Below, in pieces: positions 56,501 through 64,000 of a stretch of DNA of 64,000 bases. Where the stretch lies: the NCBI GenBank assembly GCA_023053575.1, contig JAKZAP010000031.1, positions 62,001 through 126,000 on the forward strand, read 5' to 3'. Under the pieces are notes generated by a model. The model had not been told where the DNA came from. It saw only the letters and a list, made by a program, of their open reading frames with translations, and ran no database searches. Origin of the DNA: Branchinecta lynchi. Its lineage: Eukaryota > Arthropoda > Branchiopoda > Anostraca > Branchinectidae. The translations under genes were made by a program, and so were the position numbers. Every line of letters begins with the position of its first letter. The first letter of the stretch is position 1.

Positions 56501-59331
56501 CATGTACATGCTGAATACATATATGACAAACATTATCTCACCGGACTTATAGATCTCTCGGAGTCCGGCTGAAACAGGAAAATTTTTTAAAAGTAAAAGT
56601 TATATCTGAAGTTGACTAGAGGTTTGATGTAGGGGTAAGGAGATTTTGCAGAAGTAATGAAGAAAGTTTTGATCAGTTTCGTCAAATCCTGAATCCATAT
56701 CTGAACTTTGTCTTCTCAGATGATTACCATTGGCCTTAACCTGTTTCTAAATTTTAATAGTACAAATATTCTGTCAAAGACCGAATATCTACAAGACCCA
56801 GTTGTCTGGATCAAATATTAAATTTGTTGGATCCCATCGATACCTTTGGTCTTGTTCTTGTTGCTGGGGCAAAGGGGGTTGAGAGATGGCAATCTAAACC
56901 AATGCTGGGCACCCTGCATCCACCAGACCTTTTACAGAATCAGTTGGCAAAGATCTAACCCTGTGGTACCAAAAAGTTCCTTACGTTATGAAATCAAGGA
57001 AAGTAGAAAGGGGCTCGACTGCATGGTTTCGAAGATGTTGGAATTCTATGACTAGCTTCTCTCTAAGCTTGTCATCAATGGTTGAAACAGCAAGCGGGCT
57101 TGGTTCATTTGCAAGAAAGGTTCCATAGTCAGTACTCTGCAGATGCAACTTCAAGTCTAAAAACAATAGAAAATGTCAGTAAATGGTTTAATATAAAAAT
57201 AAGTTTGATATGCGTCGAATTTCTCTTTAGGCTTGATTTTGCACATACTATGCAACCTTGAACATTTTTAGAAGGCAACTTGCTGTGTTAATAGAAACAA
57301 CATACAACATACAAAAAAATCTTGCAGTATTTGCTACTAGCAAACTGAAACGGACCACAGAAAGCTTCAGCATAGCAGTGGTACATAAGAAACTGCACGG
57401 TAGCTCTTGGCTACTAAACTGTGTAGAAGAAGGTATAGGATACTCCGAAAAATATATAGAGAGATTGCACCATACCCAATGAAAACAGACGGGATTGTAA
57501 TGAGAAAATCTAACATTAGGAAGTAGCCTATAGAAATTTCGACTTTGAGACTCAATTACCGGCCTTTGATAGCCACTTTGAGCCAGCAAACGGCAGGATC
57601 CTTAATCTGGCTCCTTCTTGTTGGAATAGTATAACTTTTGTAAATGAGTGTTCTTTCTGATCAGGTTCAGGTTCAGGTTCTTTTATTTCGAAAACACTTT
57701 GTGACAAAATATTGGCCGGCAGGGATACAAGCTAATTAGCTCTGCCCCATCAGAGTTTGAAGGCGTGAAGGTTTGTAAGCAAAGACGGAGTCTCGTCCTA
57801 TTGGTTATTTATGACACATTTCTTCAAATCCGCGTCACCGCCGACCAATAGGATTCGAGACTACTTTTTTGTGTTAAAACTTTGAAGCCTTCAAGCTCTT
57901 ACTTCCTTGGAAACTCTTTTGCAAAAATGGAATTGTACGATAAAGGAATAGCCCAATTAACATTCCTGCAAGTCCCTGGTCCAGAATGATGGTCAAACAC
58001 CGATAATTTAATTTCAAAGTTGAAAGTCCTATACCTCCCAATGTTAACTTTTTGTTGTTACATCCCATGATGATGGTGTAGCGATATCCATTTTCACCGG
58101 GTAGGGTGCAATCTCTCCATTACCAAAACTTGAACACAGGTGACAGAATCTGATCTAAACATGCCCTTCGTAAGGGATTTATGTGTTTGTGAAATTGCCA
58201 TGTTCTTTGACAAGAGTTCCAGATCTGCTAAAGGCATTTTTTCATGCTCCCACAAAAAGTTTGTGGGTTGATTGTGGCTCGAAAAGTGTTTACAAGTGTG
58301 TTTCCTCGACCAACAAGATTTTCCTGGCTTGCTTTGTGGCTCAAATTTGACAAACAACTGGCTAGGTGATTGTTGATTTTGTGGCCCAATTCTGGCAGGA
58401 AATTCAAACTAAGCAGCAAAATAGTGTCTAAACAATAAAGCTAACTATTTTTTCAAGAATATAGACTTAAAACTGAGGATACTTTTTGTACAGAATGATC
58501 AGGAAATAAGCCTGGAGTTCTATTTACTGAGATTTTACATGAATTTTATTTTTATTTTCAGATATTTAAAATTACCACCCAAAAAATAAAGAAAGTGGTG
58601 TTTCCGCAAGTTTCAACTAGTGGCTCGACTGTGTGGCACACAATCCTGTTTCCACAACAAACACTCAGAAGTGTGTGGCCCACAATTGTATTGCGGTAAA
58701 AGGCCTTTAGACTAGTTCTGCCTGTACTTTACTATTACAGACTACCTATGAAACCTGTAACTTAAATTGCGAGGCATTACTAGTCAAAATGTTTGGCGGG
58801 GGGGCCAGGGGGGGGGGGCAATCTATTTACCAAGTGGCTAGTCACTTTTATAGATGGTTATTGCAGAAAATAAAAAACGTTTTCAAGAAAAAGACAGTTT
58901 TGACGAAAATCTATTGATTTTCAGAAAAACCGACTGTTTTTCAGAAAAAAAAGCTACTGACTGTTATAATGAAAAAGATGACTGATTTTCACAAGAACCA
59001 ACTGTTTTCAGGAAAAAATCAATGTTTCTTACGAAAAACCACTGCACTTCACACCAACTCGGTTATTTTTACCATCTGGCAGATAACATTAGGGGGGGGG
59101 GGGCATCCCCTTTATATGCGATGCCACTGCTTAAATAAGCTCACTAGGCTATTATAAGTCTGAGCTGCTGAAGTTCCAGACCAGCTCCAGACTGGCTGAG
59201 GATAACTTACCATCCAATGTTTCACACTGAACAAGGTTAAGGTAATCAGTTTGCTTGAGAATCCCACATTTGAAACCTCTACAAAGCCCCTCTAGGTATC
59301 CATTGTCGACGTTGAACATAAAGTCATACAT
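41373..59331 (-). CDS. ATP6V0D1: V-type proton ATPase subunit d (ATP6V0D1-like), 7 exons
   Basis: Exons in transcript order: 59331-59211, 57156-56985, 51952-51774, 48774-48617, 44640-44464, 43629-43552, 41534-41373. Every junction is GT/AG and in phase; the product is 348 aa (human 351). Subunit d sits on the cytosolic face of the V0 sector and links the proteolipid ring to the central stalk of the proton pump of lysosomes, endosomes and other acidic compartments. Runs shared with human include [89 protein letters not shown] and [12 protein letters not shown]. The ATG at 59331 ([12 protein letters not shown]) aligns with the human N-terminus. Vertebrates have d1 and d2; this looks like the single invertebrate form. 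The 3' end converges on THG1, about 1.1 kb away. Confidence 0.95.
41571..41864. mobile_element. PIF/Harbinger-like MITE (294 bp)
   Basis: Terminal repeats GAGCGTGTTCCA and TGGAACACGCTC with TTA on both sides, the 3-bp TWA duplication typical of PIF/Harbinger. Interior has GTAGTAACTA palindromes. Only 36 bp separate it from the exon 7 acceptor of ATP6V0D. Confidence 0.7.
42328..43175 (-). CDS. Possible small gene of unknown function in the last ATP6V0D intron
   Basis: Minus-strand open segments here look more protein-like than the surrounding repeats. They are: 43175-43094, with [20 protein letters not shown] followed by a strong donor CTG|GTATGT; 42843-42634, lysine-rich, with [20 protein letters not shown]; and about 42583-42328 after CAG|GCAGAG, with an AT-hook-like KKRGRKG and [14 protein letters not shown]. 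Another donor-like ATGG|GTAAGA lies at about 42919. I could not join these into one continuous frame or name a family. It could be a nested gene, a pseudogene or decayed transposon ORF. Confidence 0.3.
43552..43629 (-). CDS. ATP6V0D1: ATP6V0D coding exon 6 (26 codons)
   Basis: Acceptor TTTTAG|GAGTAT, donor CGAA|GTAAGA. Encodes [20 protein letters not shown] then KFFEYE. Short, but exact in length and phase against human EYKLLFEGAGSNPGDKTLED. Confidence 0.93.
43954..44043. repeat. Perfect 23-bp-arm hairpin
   Basis: GCAGTATTTGCTACTGGGAT at 43954 continues to 43976 and is repeated inverted at 44021-44043, with a 44-base loop that has its own GGATTAATC palindrome. CTTGCAGTATTTGCTACT also occurs at 57321. 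Confidence 0.9.
44464..44640 (-). CDS. ATP6V0D1: ATP6V0D coding exon 5
   Basis: Acceptor TTTGCAG|TTTGAA, donor CGCG|GTGAGC. Encodes [20 protein letters not shown] and [20 protein letters not shown]. Phase 0 both ends. Confidence 0.95.
44846..45404 (-). mobile_element. Family B fragment, copy B4
   Basis: Minus strand has units with GATCGGAGAAATGACTA, GCCAAGTTTCATCGTCC and CGGAACCC-like C-runs, ending TGCAGGTGCCATGAAAA, the family B 3' end. 5'-truncated. Confidence 0.6.
45413..45750. mobile_element. hAT-like element H2 with perfect 8-bp target duplication
   Basis: CAGGGGCGTCACGACT at the left, AGTAACGCCTCTG at the right, flanked by CTCATCTT on both sides (45405-45412, 45751-45758). G/C runs lie just inside both ends. 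The core is a loose ~22-bp repeat of TTTTTCGTCAAAACAGT type. Confidence 0.85.
46140..46215 (-). other. tRNA-like fragment (B box)
   Basis: Minus strand has GTCGTGCGTTCGATTCCTAC and CCGGCAC, resembling a T arm and 3' acceptor half. No convincing anticodon arm. Confidence 0.25.
46640..47086 (+). mobile_element. LINE endonuclease C-terminal fragment, cut by A5
   Basis: Plus frames read [14 protein letters not shown] and [20 protein letters not shown], typical of the end of an AP-endonuclease domain and the linker to RT in non-LTR elements. The frame runs straight into A5 at 47087. Confidence 0.5.
47087..48288 (+). mobile_element. Helentron/HINE-like element, family A, copy A5
   Basis: GACCAAAGGTGTCGATGGGA at the left, about six ~137-bp units (CTTTCCGGTTTTGGCCGGAT), and CACTTACG then TTTTGGGATCCCAAAA at the right. 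The GGAC microsatellite is nearly lost. Confidence 0.75.
48617..48774 (-). CDS. ATP6V0D1: ATP6V0D coding exon 4
   Basis: Acceptor CATTTAG|CTCCG, donor TTGGCT|GTAAGT. Encodes [19 protein letters not shown] and [18 protein letters not shown]. The last residue is Ala where human has Glu. Confidence 0.93.
48887..50862. mobile_element. GGGGACTCC-type MITE, copy F3, split by hAT H3
   Basis: Left part TAGGCGTGTTCCCGCCGTTC to 48977; right part from 50485 to GGCGACAATACGCCTTA at 50862. Removing H3 and one CTCCCGAG restores F2-like sequence. Confidence 0.7.
48978..50484. mobile_element. hAT-like element H3 with perfect 8-bp target duplication
   Basis: CAGGGGCGTCGCAAG and CTTGCGACGCCCCTG are inverted ends. 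CTCCCGAG flanks both sides (48970-48977, 50485-50492). The interior has many TACCGAAT/ATTCGGTA repeats and no intact transposase. Same family as H6 (inverted). Confidence 0.9.
50863..51773. other. ATP6V0D intron 3, with hAT-like end fragments
   Basis: GGCTAGTGACGCTCCTG at 51480-51496 and CAGGACGCCCCTG at about 51585-51597 look like hAT termini, but partners were not found. C-runs accompany both. Confidence 0.4.
51774..51952 (-). CDS. ATP6V0D1: ATP6V0D coding exon 3
   Basis: Acceptor CTTAAAG|GTATAG, donor ACTTG|GTAAGA. Encodes [19 protein letters not shown] and [16 protein letters not shown] 5'-truncated LINE lies within about 15 bp of the acceptor. Confidence 0.94.
51963..53080 (+). mobile_element. 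5'-truncated LINE with reverse transcriptase fragment
   Basis: Plus frame 51966-52436 encodes RT motifs [32 protein letters not shown] and [15 protein letters not shown] (catalytic YADD). After a frameshift near 52433 the RT/thumb region continues to 52797 ([25 protein letters not shown]). The end is A/T-rich (AAATAAATTACTTAATAAAC). Lies antisense in ATP6V0D intron 2, next to its acceptor. Confidence 0.8.
53165..53203 (-). repeat. SINE body fragment cut by A6
   Basis: GAGCATTTTTGTCTTTCAG on the plus strand matches the SINE body at 27040; A6 begins directly after TTATAA. Confidence 0.5.
53204..54034 (+). mobile_element. Family A element, short copy A6
   Basis: CAAGACCAAAGGTTTCAATG at the left; GACGGACGGAATGGAC microsatellite and CTTACGTTTTGGGAC at the right. 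Only two or three degraded core units. Confidence 0.65.
54035..54525 (+). mobile_element. Family B fragment, copy B5
   Basis: Family B units (TCCAAATCTTCCCACAGCG, GGATCCAGTCCGGATCTGAA, CAGTTTCGGTCAGGTCCCT-type) ending GCATGGCACTTGGGCTATAA. 5'-truncated and fused to the end of A6. Confidence 0.5.
54757..56856 (-). mobile_element. Family A element, copy A7, split by hAT H4
   Basis: Plus-strand reading starts TTTTGGGATCCGAAAGTGTC with a GTCT/GTCC microsatellite and ends GGATCCCATCGATACCTTTG then GTCTTG. H4 interrupts it at 54987-56172. Confidence 0.7.
54987..56172. mobile_element. hAT-like element H4
   Basis: CAGGGGCGTCGCTA and TAGCGACGCTCCTG are inverted ends. Flanks ATTAAGGG and ATTAAAGA (6/8) suit a decayed 8-bp duplication. 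G and C runs lie near the ends. No transposase ORF seen. Confidence 0.75.
56985..57156 (-). CDS. ATP6V0D1: ATP6V0D coding exon 2
   Basis: Acceptor TTTTTAG|ACTTG, donor ATAAC|GTAAGG. Encodes [20 protein letters not shown] and [18 protein letters not shown]. Confidence 0.94.
57459..58118. mobile_element. MITE family C, copy C2
   Basis: Ends AGAGAGATTGCACCATACCC and GGGTAGGGTGCAATCTCT; interior matches C1 on both sides of A3. A LINE-tail-like insert (GGTTCAGGTTCAGGTTC, 57664-57680) lies inside. Confidence 0.65.
58225..58713. mobile_element. Repeat family D, copy D2
   Basis: Colinear with D1 (CTCGACTGTGTGGCACACAA, TTTACATGAATTTTA, GTGTGTGGCCCACAATTGTA), with an inner insertion of about 130 bp rich in GTGGCTC motifs. 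Ends CTAAAGGC and AAGGCCTTTAG are inverted. Confidence 0.6.
58769..59129. mobile_element. hAT-like element H5, same family as H1/H2
   Basis: GAGGCATTACTAGTCAAAAT at the left, GCGATGCCACTG at the right, flanked by CTTAAATT/CTTAAATA (7/8). G runs lie inside both ends; the core is a ~22-bp loose repeat (ACTGTTTTCAGGAAAAA). Confidence 0.7.
59211..59331 (-). CDS. ATP6V0D1: ATP6V0D coding exon 1
   Basis: Start ATG followed by [15 protein letters not shown] and [12 protein letters not shown]; donor GATG|GTAAGT. The N-terminus is three residues shorter than human before FNVDN. Confidence 0.9.
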
Positions 59332-59886
59332 TCTTTGTTCTGCTCTATCAGGGTTTGGCTAATTTTAGTCAATTTCAGAACAGAACAGATTTCAGATATT
59401 TACGTACAAATAAAACTAATGTCACATGACACAAGCAGCGTTGTCACCTAAGTTCAACTACAGATCAACAGGAGTTACAAAGGTTAAAAAGAAAGAAAAA
59501 AGGCTAAAGTAGGCCAGTTTAGCTCACAAAAATGTCTCTATGCTTTTGGTCCGGGCTTCTTGCCCGACAGAACATATTTGGGGGTAAAATTGTGCCGACG
59601 GATTACTTCAGAAGTATTTCTGTTGGCTAGACTGGAGCTAATTTTCGTAAAAAAATGTGCTGAGAAATAAGGTTGGTTTGACGGTGCTTTGTGCCGACAA
59701 AAGCTTATTTTGGACCGAATTGTGCAGACCAAATCACTTCTCAGACCCATGTTGCCCCCCCCCCCCCTCCCTAGTTATACCCTTGCCACCTACTCGTAAC
59801 ATTCTGTGTTATAATGAGCTCATAGCTATCGTTGTATTTGTTAAAGTTTCCGGTAATAACAGGGCATTGATCGAGGTTCAGCATTA
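59332..59886. other. Upstream of ATP6V0D (putative promoter and 5' UTR)
   Basis: No repeat identified except a C12 run (59756-59767). The transcription start cannot be placed. Confidence 0.35.
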
Positions 59887-61663
59887 CTTGCGCTTTTGCA
59901 GATACCATGGTATTTGATACCACGGTCTAAAGGCATTCTTGCAGTTATCGTGGTATCTGGCGGGTTAACGTGGTATCTGGTATTCAAATACTACGGTCCG
60001 ACCGTGGTAACTGGTCGTGGTATCTGAAAAGTCATCTTACTTTCTTCATATTTTGTCAGATTGGTGAGAAAGAAGTTTACCACTTAGTGCTGTGACTGAA
60101 TATCTGTTTTCTTTTCGGAAGACTTGGAAAAGCGCAATTTCGGCAGTTGTCATTTTGCAGAGCAACCGCATATCGGATACCGCGGTCAGGGGTGTCGCAA
60201 GGGGGGGGGGTGCAGCACCCCCCACCTTTTTGAGATTCGGTAAAATTTTGGGCCGGAGGCCCAAAATTTTACTAAAATTGTTCGGTATTTTTTCGATAGC
60301 AGAACTGTTCGATATATTTACGGGGATTCGGTAGTTATATAGAATCCTAAATAGGCTATCTGTATAAATCTCTTCGGTATAATGATCGGGATTCGGTATA
60401 TTTGCCAGTATTCGGTAGTTATCACGAATTTGGTGAGAGAACTTACTGAAATCATTTGGTTATTTTTCGATGCCGGAACTATTCGGTATATTTATGGAGA
60501 TTCCGTAGTTACACAGAACCCCGAATAAGCTATTGGTTCAAAATTATTCGGTATCATGATTAGGATTCGGTAATTTATTCAGTATAATTTCCAGGATTTG
60601 GAAGTTAACCACCAATACCGACTTTGTTCCAGTTTCGACAAAAGTATACCGAATATGAATATTGTTCGGTAGTCTTTCGATACCAAACAATTCGGTATAA
60701 TAACCGGGATACGCTAGTTATACAGAATCCCGAACATGCTATCGGCCTAACTTATTCGGTATAATAAGTGGAATTCGGTAATTTATTCGTTATAATTGCC
60801 AGGAATTGGAAGTTACCACGAACCTCGAAACTCAGAAGAGGTCAAGTGAAGCACTGGTCGCAGACAAAAGGGATGATCTATGATATCATCGATAGTCCTT
60901 ACTTTTATTTTGGATTCCAAAAACAATATCTATTCATTTCGAAAATTCCGCCTGCAGCACTTTTCGTAATATTCTCTATTTTGTGTAACGTCGCGTCATT
61001 TGACGAGGGTTTCAAGCCAGTTTTAGGGTTGAGATTTCGAAACATTAAAAGCTAGAATTTGGATGGAAATTAAGATTGAAATTAAAAGCAAAAAAAATTT
61101 CGCCTGCGGCGCTCACTTTATCTGATTATGGGTAGTATATTGGCTAGACTACAGTTACTGCTGCTGCCGGAACGTCGCTCCATCCGCTTTGGGAACTTCT
61201 TGGAGTTTCGGTGTTTAATCAACGGTAAATGATAAAATTGTAAGGGAAGCCGTTAGTTTTAGCCTACAGCAAAAAAAATTATTTGGAAAATTTTCGCCTG
61301 TGGCGCTCGATTTCTATTGGCTATAAGAGATAGAAGCTGTTACTGCAATCAAGTCCGGCAGTATATTCTCCATGTGGCCTTCGCCAGAGCGCTGCCTAAT
61401 AGTTGGCTTATCGTCCTTCATGGTGCCCTTTATTGTTACTCTTCCTACGTAATCGTCTCTGTTCCATAATTTAAAGCTCAAATTCTTAGTTCTAGGATTC
61501 GGTAAAATTTTTGAAAGATTCGGTAAAATTTTTGCTCTGCACCCCCCCCCCCCCCCACCGAAAATGCACTTGCGACGCCCCTGACCACGGTAACTGCAAA
61601 AACGACTAATTGCAGATCTAGTTACCATGGTAACAGATATCATGGTATCTGCAAACACGCAAC
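59887..61663. mobile_element. TA-flanked MITE, family E, copy E2, split by hAT H6
   Basis: CTTGCGCTTTTGCAGATACC at the left and GCAAACACGCAAC at the right, with TA on both sides. Without H6 it matches E1. Confidence 0.7.
60187..61583. mobile_element. hAT-like element H6 with 8-bp target duplication
   Basis: CAGGGGTGTCGCAAG and CTTGCGACGCCCCTG are the ends; flanks ACCGCGGT and ACCACGGT (7/8). Interior is a reverse-complement relative of H3 (ATTCGGTAGTTAT, CTGTTCGATATATTTACGGG). Confidence 0.85.
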
Positions 61664-61868
61664 TATTATCTTAAGCTAGAATAGTTAAATTTTAAAAGCA
61701 GAAATCACTTTTTGTGTTGATAATTGGCTGACAAGTTCAAACGACAATTTTTATTATTCATCTACATATACCGTGGATTACATATACATATCCAGATGCA
61801 GGGTATGGACCCAGAATTATGAAAATGTCGTTATAGAAGTCCTGGAAACGGGGGCGCGGCTTTGGGTC

Positions 61869-63335
61869 TAGAGGCCTATTCTTGCCGTTCCCCGATATGA
61901 AGGGGTGAATCGGGTCAGTAGAAAAATAATTGACTTTAAAAATAATAATTGGTTTAAACAGAAATGATTAATTTATACGTTGGGAAATTATTTGTTTTTA
62001 TAAATAACAATTAGTTTAAACAGAAATAAATAAGTTTTCAAGAATATAATGAGGTTTCAGAAAAAAAAAATAGTTGTCTTTTAATAAAATAATGAGGTTT
62101 AAACTAAAATATTTAGCTTAAACATTGAAAACATCACTAAATACAATCTTGTTCTGATTTTTAAGTCAAATAGAAAGGTTATCTAAATCATTTTATTTTT
62201 AATTCGAATTATTTCAAAATTCTAAGTTAAAACCAAATATTCCAATTTTCATGGGGCGAATCGGATCAGTAGACTGAAAACACAGCGGGTGAAGCAGCCA
62301 TAGGTAACGGTCAATTATTGAAATGCGACGCTACCGCAGGAAAAGAATAAAGCAATGCGGCAACAAATGAACATGATGTAATTTAGGTCCCATGTTTCTG
62401 TTGTTTATTGGAGCTTCCAGAATTTCTTCTCTATGCTCCAATATTGGTTGGTAATGTTGCTTATTTCGTCTTTTTCTTCGATTGAGGCAAAGAGCCATTC
62501 AAGCGTCGCATTTCAGTATTTGACCGTTACCGAAGGCTGCTTCACCCGCTGCGTTTTCTGTCTACTTATCCGATTCGCCCCATGAAAATTGGAATATTTG
62601 GTTTTAACTTAGAATTTTGAAATAATTCGAATTAAAAAAAATTATTTAGATAACTTTTCTATTTGACGTAAAAATCAGAACAAGATTGTATTTAGTGATT
62701 TTTTCAATGTTTAAGCTAAATATTTTAGTTTAAACCTCATTATTTTATTAAAAGACAACTATTTTTTTTTCTGAAACCTCATTATTTTCTTGAAAACTTA
62801 TTTATTTCTTTTTAAACTAATTATTGTTTTTAAAATCAAAGATTTTCCCAACGTATGTCTTAATCATTTCTTTGTAAACCAATTATTATATTTAAAGTCA
62901 ATTATTTTCCCTACTGACCCGATTCATCCCTTCATACCCCGAGGACTCCTCGGGGAATACAAGGGAACTGCGAGAATAGAGGGACTGAGTCCACGCGGAC
63001 TCCACGTCCGGAAAACAACGAGAACACGGGGAATGCTTCCAAAATGAATTTTCTTCCAAAAAGAAACATGCAGTTGAGGAAATTAGTCTGGATCCACTTT
63101 ATTTTTGGTTTTGTTTATTCTGATTGTTCTTAATTAATTTTACACTACACCTACACTAGCAAAAATTTATTCCCCTCTGAATATGAAAGGGAGTCGTTAT
63201 TGATGATGGTGATGATAATTAGAGCATTCCCCGTCTGTGGGGACTCGCGAGAATACGGGGAGTGAGTCCCCGGGACAAACAAAAACGCGGGGACTCCTCA
63301 AGTGGAGTCCTCGGGGGACGCCGAGATAGGATGAA
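61869..63335. mobile_element. GGGGACTCC-type MITE, copy F4, split by a foldback element
   Basis: CTATTCTTGCCGTTCCCCGA at the left continues after the foldback with CCCCGAGGACTCCTCGGGGA; right end GGACGCCGAGATAG. The interior matches F1. Confidence 0.7.
61896..62936. mobile_element. Foldback element, 1041 bp, ~450-bp inverted arms
   Basis: TATGAAGGGGTGAATCGGGT begins the left arm and the inverse ACCCGATTCATCCCTTCATA ends the right arm. The arms pair over about 450 bp (TTGGAATATTTGGTTTTAAC, CAGCGGGTGAAGCAGCC) around a ~150-bp spacer. CCCCGA flanks both sides (61890-61895, 62937-62942). No coding capacity. Confidence 0.9.
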
Positions 63336-63537
63336 GGTCCGTGAAAATGCTCCAATAAACCAGAACTGGCACTAAAGCGGGTCTGCACTGGCTGCTTTTC
63401 TTCCACGGTCTGTTGGTTATATGTCAATACACTGAAAACAAAAACAGAAACAGTAAAAACAGCAAAAATGATTACTATGGTAGGCTAGGACCAGAGCAAG
63501 ACAGCTGATGGACACGTAACTTGCACTCATTGCTAAC

Positions 63538-63594
63538 CTCATGGAGATCAGCCCGGTTGAAGTTCCTGTTTGAAGATTTTGGCGATGCGATCAT
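63538..63594 (-). CDS. Possible first coding exon of an unrecognised gene
   Basis: GCAAAATG followed by 19 codons (MIASPKSSNRNFNRADLHE) ends at a donor-like GAG|GTTAGC in phase 0. The nearest downstream acceptor (TTTTCAG at about 63435) would give a stop after four codons, so no gene model could be completed. Chance is a real alternative. Confidence 0.2.
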
Positions 63595-63635
63595 TTTGCA
63601 CAAATTAAAACATTTTTCTTTTCGATTAATATAGA

Positions 63636-63726
63636 ATATCTCGATGGGGTCCCAAACATTGAACATTTATTGACTTCTTGATCCAGACAATCAGGTCCTA
63701 GAGACTTCCTGTTTTCGCCAGACCTC
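63636..63726 (+). mobile_element. Family A 5'-end fragment
   Basis: ATCTCGATGGGGTCCCAAA, then GATCCAGACAATCAGGTC and CGCCAGAC, in the order of the family A left end. Highly diverged. Confidence 0.35.
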
Positions 63727-63778
63727 GTAAGCATATTACTATTTGTGTTGCGAGAGCAACACTTTGGTTTTGTCCTCG

Positions 63779-63804
63779 TTTTTTTTTTTTTTTTTTTTTT
63801 TTTT
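63779..63804 (+). repeat. T26 homopolymer
   Basis: Uninterrupted T run, possibly the A tail of a minus-strand retroelement. Confidence 0.9.
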
Positions 63805-64000
63805 CCTATGACTCCGATTTCATTTTATTCCTGGTAACTGAGAAGGGTCTAACCTGTGCGGTTTTTATGCGAAAGTGTGGACCTTAGGCCGGATTGATGA
63901 ATATGACATTACATTTTGGAAAGCTCCGTAGAACTCTTGCCTGGGGCCAATAAGGATGGTTTTTGCTTGTCCTCGAGCCAGAGCCTACGGTTTGCGAAGT

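Overview
This window is animal (metazoan) nuclear DNA. The conserved genes are split by introns with canonical GT/AG borders, and the space between exons is mostly nested, decayed transposable elements. Four conserved genes can be rebuilt exon by exon: a ZYG11-family CUL2 substrate receptor (minus strand, 9 coding exons, 20866 to 2679, 734 aa), TRAPPC2L (plus, 37377..37790), the tRNA-His guanylyltransferase THG1/THG1L (plus, 37814..40251, two exons) and V-ATPase subunit d, ATP6V0D (minus, 7 exons, 59331 to 41373, 348 aa). The species cannot be named. A 23-nt gap between TRAPPC2L and THG1 would fit an operon as in tunicates and other trans-splicing animals. The pearl/HINE-like repeats recall bivalves and many other invertebrates.

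Layout: 1-2.7 kb holds unassigned sequence and a GGGGACTCC MITE (F1). 2.7-20.9 kb is the ZYG11 gene, whose introns carry Helentron/HINE-like elements (families A and B), hAT and TA-flanked MITEs and LINE remnants. 20.9-37 kb is intergenic, with a nested MITE (C1 containing A3), an inverted A3/A4 pair, tRNA-Thr-derived SINEs, and a LINE with ORF1, endonuclease and RNase H but no visible RT. 37.4-40.3 kb is the TRAPPC2L-THG1 pair. THG1 converges on ATP6V0D (41.4-59.3 kb), whose introns hold hAT elements, a PIF/Harbinger-like MITE, LINE pieces, more A/B elements and a possible unknown small gene (42.3-43.2 kb). 59.9-63.3 kb holds two more nested pairs: a hAT inside a TA-flanked MITE, and a 1-kb foldback inside a GGGGACTCC MITE.

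The four genes are housekeeping and act in separate pathways: ubiquitin-dependent N-degron turnover, vesicle tethering, tRNA-His maturation and organelle acidification. The most unusual content is the repeat layer. Two element families share one architecture (core of ~140-bp tandem units, GGAC-type microsatellite, terminal 3' palindrome, matching 5' subterminal motif), and one copy has amplified its core into a ~425-bp higher-order repeat. Several insertions can be relatively dated by nesting and intact target-site duplications. No prokaryotic feature or CRISPR array was seen.
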